Shown here: in pieces, positions 61,197 through 64,000 of the stretch
Numbering within the stretch: the stretch's first letter is position 1
Layout: each line of letters starts with the position of its first letter
Assembly (NCBI GenBank): GCA_027257055.1
Contig: JAPVLO010000523.1
Span: forward strand, 744,001-808,000
Length of the DNA: 64,000 nt
Origin: Cephalopachus bancanus
Taxonomy: Eukaryota > Chordata > Mammalia > Primates > Tarsiidae
Direction: 5' to 3'
Translations under genes and position numbers: made by a program
Notes under the pieces: generated by a model
Told to the model about the DNA's origin: nothing
Seen by the model: the letters and a program-made list of their open reading frames with translations, nothing else
Databases searched by the model: none

Positions 61197-61829
61197 CAAG
61201 CACAGTCCACCCCCTTGGGTCTCCCACAAGTGGGGTCCCGCAGGCCCTCTGAGATGGCTTAAGGAAATAGAGGGCATTCAGTAAAAAAAAGTGTTTACTC
61301 TTTGCAGACGATAGCGCATCCATCCAGGCCCAGCTCTGCCTTCCGTGTGGGATTTGTCTTTGCTGAGCTTCCCCAAGAGCTGCCTGCTGGCCGCGCACGG
61401 CAGGAGAGACAGTTCAGGGGCTGGGGTGGAGAAGGCAGGACACAGAGGGACACGGGGAGGCACAGGTCAGAGGACGCAGCTGGAGAGCTCACCCCGAGCA
61501 AGTGGCTGGCAGAAGCACGTGGTGCTGGACCCCACACAGGCAGGTGGAGACCCTGCAAGCACAGGAGAGCCTGGAAGCTGGGGCTCACCTCGGTCGTCTG
61601 CACCTAGCACCTGTCCCCGTGCTGGCAGACCAGGGCCCCAAGTTGGCCTGTAAGAAGCAAGAGTGAGAAGAGCAGAGCCCATGGGGCTCGGGTCAAGGGT
61701 GCATGGGCCCAGGGGCTGGGCCCTAGGGCAGGGGTGCATAGTGCAGCCACAGGCTCTCGGCCCCCCCGCTCCCGGCAGCCCTGCCTGTCAACCTCATCTG
61801 CTTCTTTTCTGTGTTTAATAGCGGAGGTT
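61197..61829. other. Intergenic, no gene recognised
   Basis: Nothing recognised beyond short ORFs. Confidence 0.45.
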
Positions 61830-61925
61830 CTGAGGCTCAGAGAAGTCAAGCAACATACTGGAAGTCATACAACTAGTCAACACCAGAGCAGAGATTCAGA
61901 GCATGTTTAGTGTTATCCCCAAGCC
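61830..61925 (+). repeat. MIR
   Basis: GAGGCTCAGAGAAGTCAAGC, then CATACAACTAGTCAACACCAG and CAGAGATTCAGA, is the MIR core. Confidence 0.8.
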
Positions 61926-62095
61926 TGAGGACTTTGTCCAACACTTGCTTGCAGCTGCTCTTACACGTCACATGACACCTTTGAGCCTGGCCCCATCCCT
62001 TGCCCCCCGCCCACCCCTTCACCCCCGCAGCCCCTGCTCTCCCACTCCCCTACCCCACCCCTAACAGCCACTGCCACATCTCTGACTTTTTTTTG
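61926..62095. other. Pyrimidine-rich stretch
   Basis: C-rich, low-complexity (CCCACTCCCCTACCCCACCC). No gene. Confidence 0.5.
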
Positions 62096-64000
62096 GTTTT
62101 TTTTAATTATAAAGATATGGGATACTCCGGGCTCGGTGGCTCAGCCTGTAATCCCAACACTTTGGGAGGCTGAGGTGAGTGGATTATCTGAACCTGTGAG
62201 TTCGAGACCCGTCTGGGCAACTTGGCGAGACCTCATCTCTACAATAAATCAAAAATTAGCTGGGCGTGGAAGTGCGCGCCTGTAGTTCCAGCTACTCAGA
62301 AGGCTGAGGCGGAAGGATCACTGGAGCCCAGCAGGTTGAGGCGGCAGTGGCCGCTCCAGTCTGGGTGACAGAGTGAGACTCCAACTCGAAAAAAAAAAAA
62401 AGATGTGGGATATAATTCAGGGTTGGGTATACAGACATTGATTATGCAGGTACCCTTGTTGATGAGGTATGCCCCTCCCTCCCCTAGCAGTTTCCCTCAA
62501 CTACCAATCCCACCCACCTCTCAAAAATTTCTCATTACTGCCAAACGCTTTCTTATAGTATTATAATTGTTCAAGTTCCGCTTATGAATGAGAACATACA
62601 GTACTCTGCTCTTTGTTTCTGTGATAGTTCACTGAGTATGATCGACTCTAAATTCATCTAATTTGCTGCAAAGTTCATATATTTGTTCTTCTTTATGGCT
62701 GCATAATATTTCATTGTATATATGTACCACATTTTCCTTATTCAGTCCAGCTTTGATGGAGAACTTAGTTGGTTCCATGTCGTTGCTATTGTGAATAGAA
62801 CTGCAACAAACATGTGTGCCGGTATCTTTTTTGTAGAATGATTTGAGTTCCTCCAGGTATATACCCAGTAGGGGAATTGCTGGGTCATATGGAAGGTCAA
62901 TTTCTAGTTCTTTCAGAAATCGCCACACTGTCTTTGTCCAAAGAGGTTGCACTAGCTTGCATTCCTACCAGCAGCATAGAAGCGTTCCTTTTTCTCCACA
63001 TCCTCAACAGCATCTGTTGTTTGTTTTACTAATGATAGCCATTCTTACGAGGGGTTTTGATTTGCATTTCTCTGATGATGAGTGAGGCTGAGCACTTTTT
63101 CATGTGTCTGTTGGCTGCCCGTGTATCTTCTTCTGAGAAGTGTCTATTCATATCTTTGGCCCGCTTTTTAAAGGGGCTGTTTTTTTTTCTTTCGTTGCAC
63201 TTGAGTTCCTTGTAGATCTTAGATGTTAGGTCTTTGTTGGATAAACAGTTGGCAAATATTTCTTCCCATTCTGTGGGCTGTCTTCCTGCTTTCTTGATGG
63301 TTTCTTTTGCTTTGTAGAAGCTTGTTAGTTTGATGAGGTCCCACTTGTCTATCTTATTTCTTAAGTTATTGGCCTTTAGGGTTCTGAATAGGAATTGGTT
63401 GCCAGTTCCAATTTCTATAAGGGTGTCTCCTGCATTTTCTAAGATTCTTATAGTTTGAGGTTTTACGTTTAGGTCTTTGATCCACTTAAGAGTTAATTTT
63501 TATGTATGGTGATAGGTAAGGGTCCTGTTTCAATCTTCTGCATGTGGTCAGCCAGTTTTCCCAGCACCATTTACTGAACAGGTTCTCCTCTCCCCAGTGG
63601 TTGTTGGAGGCTTTGTCAAAGATGAATTGGTTGAGGAATTGAGGCTTTGCTTCTGGAATCTCTATCCTGTTCCATTGGTCTGTGTGCCTGTTCATGTACC
63701 AATACCAGGCTGTTTTGATTACTGTAGACTTATAGTAAAGTTTGAAGTCTGGAAGTGTGATACCTCCTGCTTTTTTTCTTTTGCTGAGGATTGTTTTGGT
63801 TATTTGTGGTTGATTATGTTTCCATATGAATTTCGGTATTGTCATTTCCAGGTCTGAGAAGAATGATGTTGGTAACAATGGATATTGCGTTGAATCTGTA
63901 GATTGCCTTTGGTAGGATGGACATTTTAGCAATGTTGATTCTTCCTATCCATGAGCATGGAATATTTTTACATTTGTTTGTGTCTTCTTGGATTCCTTTG
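62096..64000 (-). mobile_element. L1, 3' portion, running off the window
   Basis: The minus strand encodes an ORF2 C-terminal region (63,932-63,486: [40 protein letters not shown]; and 62,952-62,629: [20 protein letters not shown]). Frames are broken between these segments. The 3' end is at about 62,100 and is split by an Alu. The element continues beyond 64,000. It is less decayed than the L1 in the palindrome arms. Confidence 0.9.
62125..62400 (+). repeat. Alu inserted in the L1 3' end, with target-site duplication
   Basis: Starts CTCCGGGCTCGGTGGCTCAG and carries the CTCTACAATAAATCAAAAAT linker. The flanks AGATATGGGATA (62,113) and AGATGTGGGATA (62,401) are an almost perfect 12-bp duplication. 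Confidence 0.88.

Overview
Vertebrate, almost certainly primate, nuclear DNA. It carries dimeric Alu elements, L1 and MIR repeats, GT-AG split genes and ATTAAA poly(A) signals. The window starts in the last coding exon of a CACNA1H orthologue and runs into a mast-cell tryptase cluster, the same gene order as human 16p13.3 (CACNA1H, TPSG1, TPSB2, TPSAB1). The tryptases resemble human ones but are clearly diverged, and several Alus share an odd linker (CTCTACAATAAATCAA). I therefore infer a non-human primate, possibly a strepsirrhine or tarsier; the species call is weak.

Layout. 1-1190: CACNA1H C-terminus and 3'UTR (+). 1258-2295: a broken TPSG1 (transmembrane gamma-tryptase) on the minus strand. 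4.9-10.2 kb: GC-rich low-copy modules, here called S, C and B, which recur several times in the window. 10.2-14.06 kb: block A, then a TPSG1-like exon-6 fragment (P1). 14,058-25,925: left arm of a very large, nearly identical inverted repeat. 25,926-32,722: spacer with an intact beta-type tryptase on the minus strand (26,832-28,062). 32,723-44,592: right arm. 44.6-49.9 kb: an older, diverged inverted copy of the left-hand blocks. 50,895-52,880: a second intact tryptase (+). 53.3-64 kb: gene-poor DNA with a DNA-transposon remnant, Alus, two L1s, a solo LTR and a GT/CA satellite.

The two functional genes are divergent tryptases with identical exon lengths (61, 172, 266, 164 and 165 bp; 275 codons plus stop). 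Both keep the His/Asp/Ser triad, the S1 Asp and the beta-type WGEG loop. Their promoters, 3' minisatellites and flanks are mirror images, so they arose by inverted duplication. All other tryptase-related pieces (TPSG1, P1 and the P2 pair in the arms) are pseudogenes with a damaged catalytic-serine motif.

The most unusual feature is architectural: an approximately 11.9 kb palindrome with near-identical arms, nested inside an older inverted duplication, with a local conversion-like tract at its inner breakpoint. The arm differences I saw are largely homopolymer-length changes, so an assembly artefact must be excluded. Identities are by-eye comparisons, not computed alignments.
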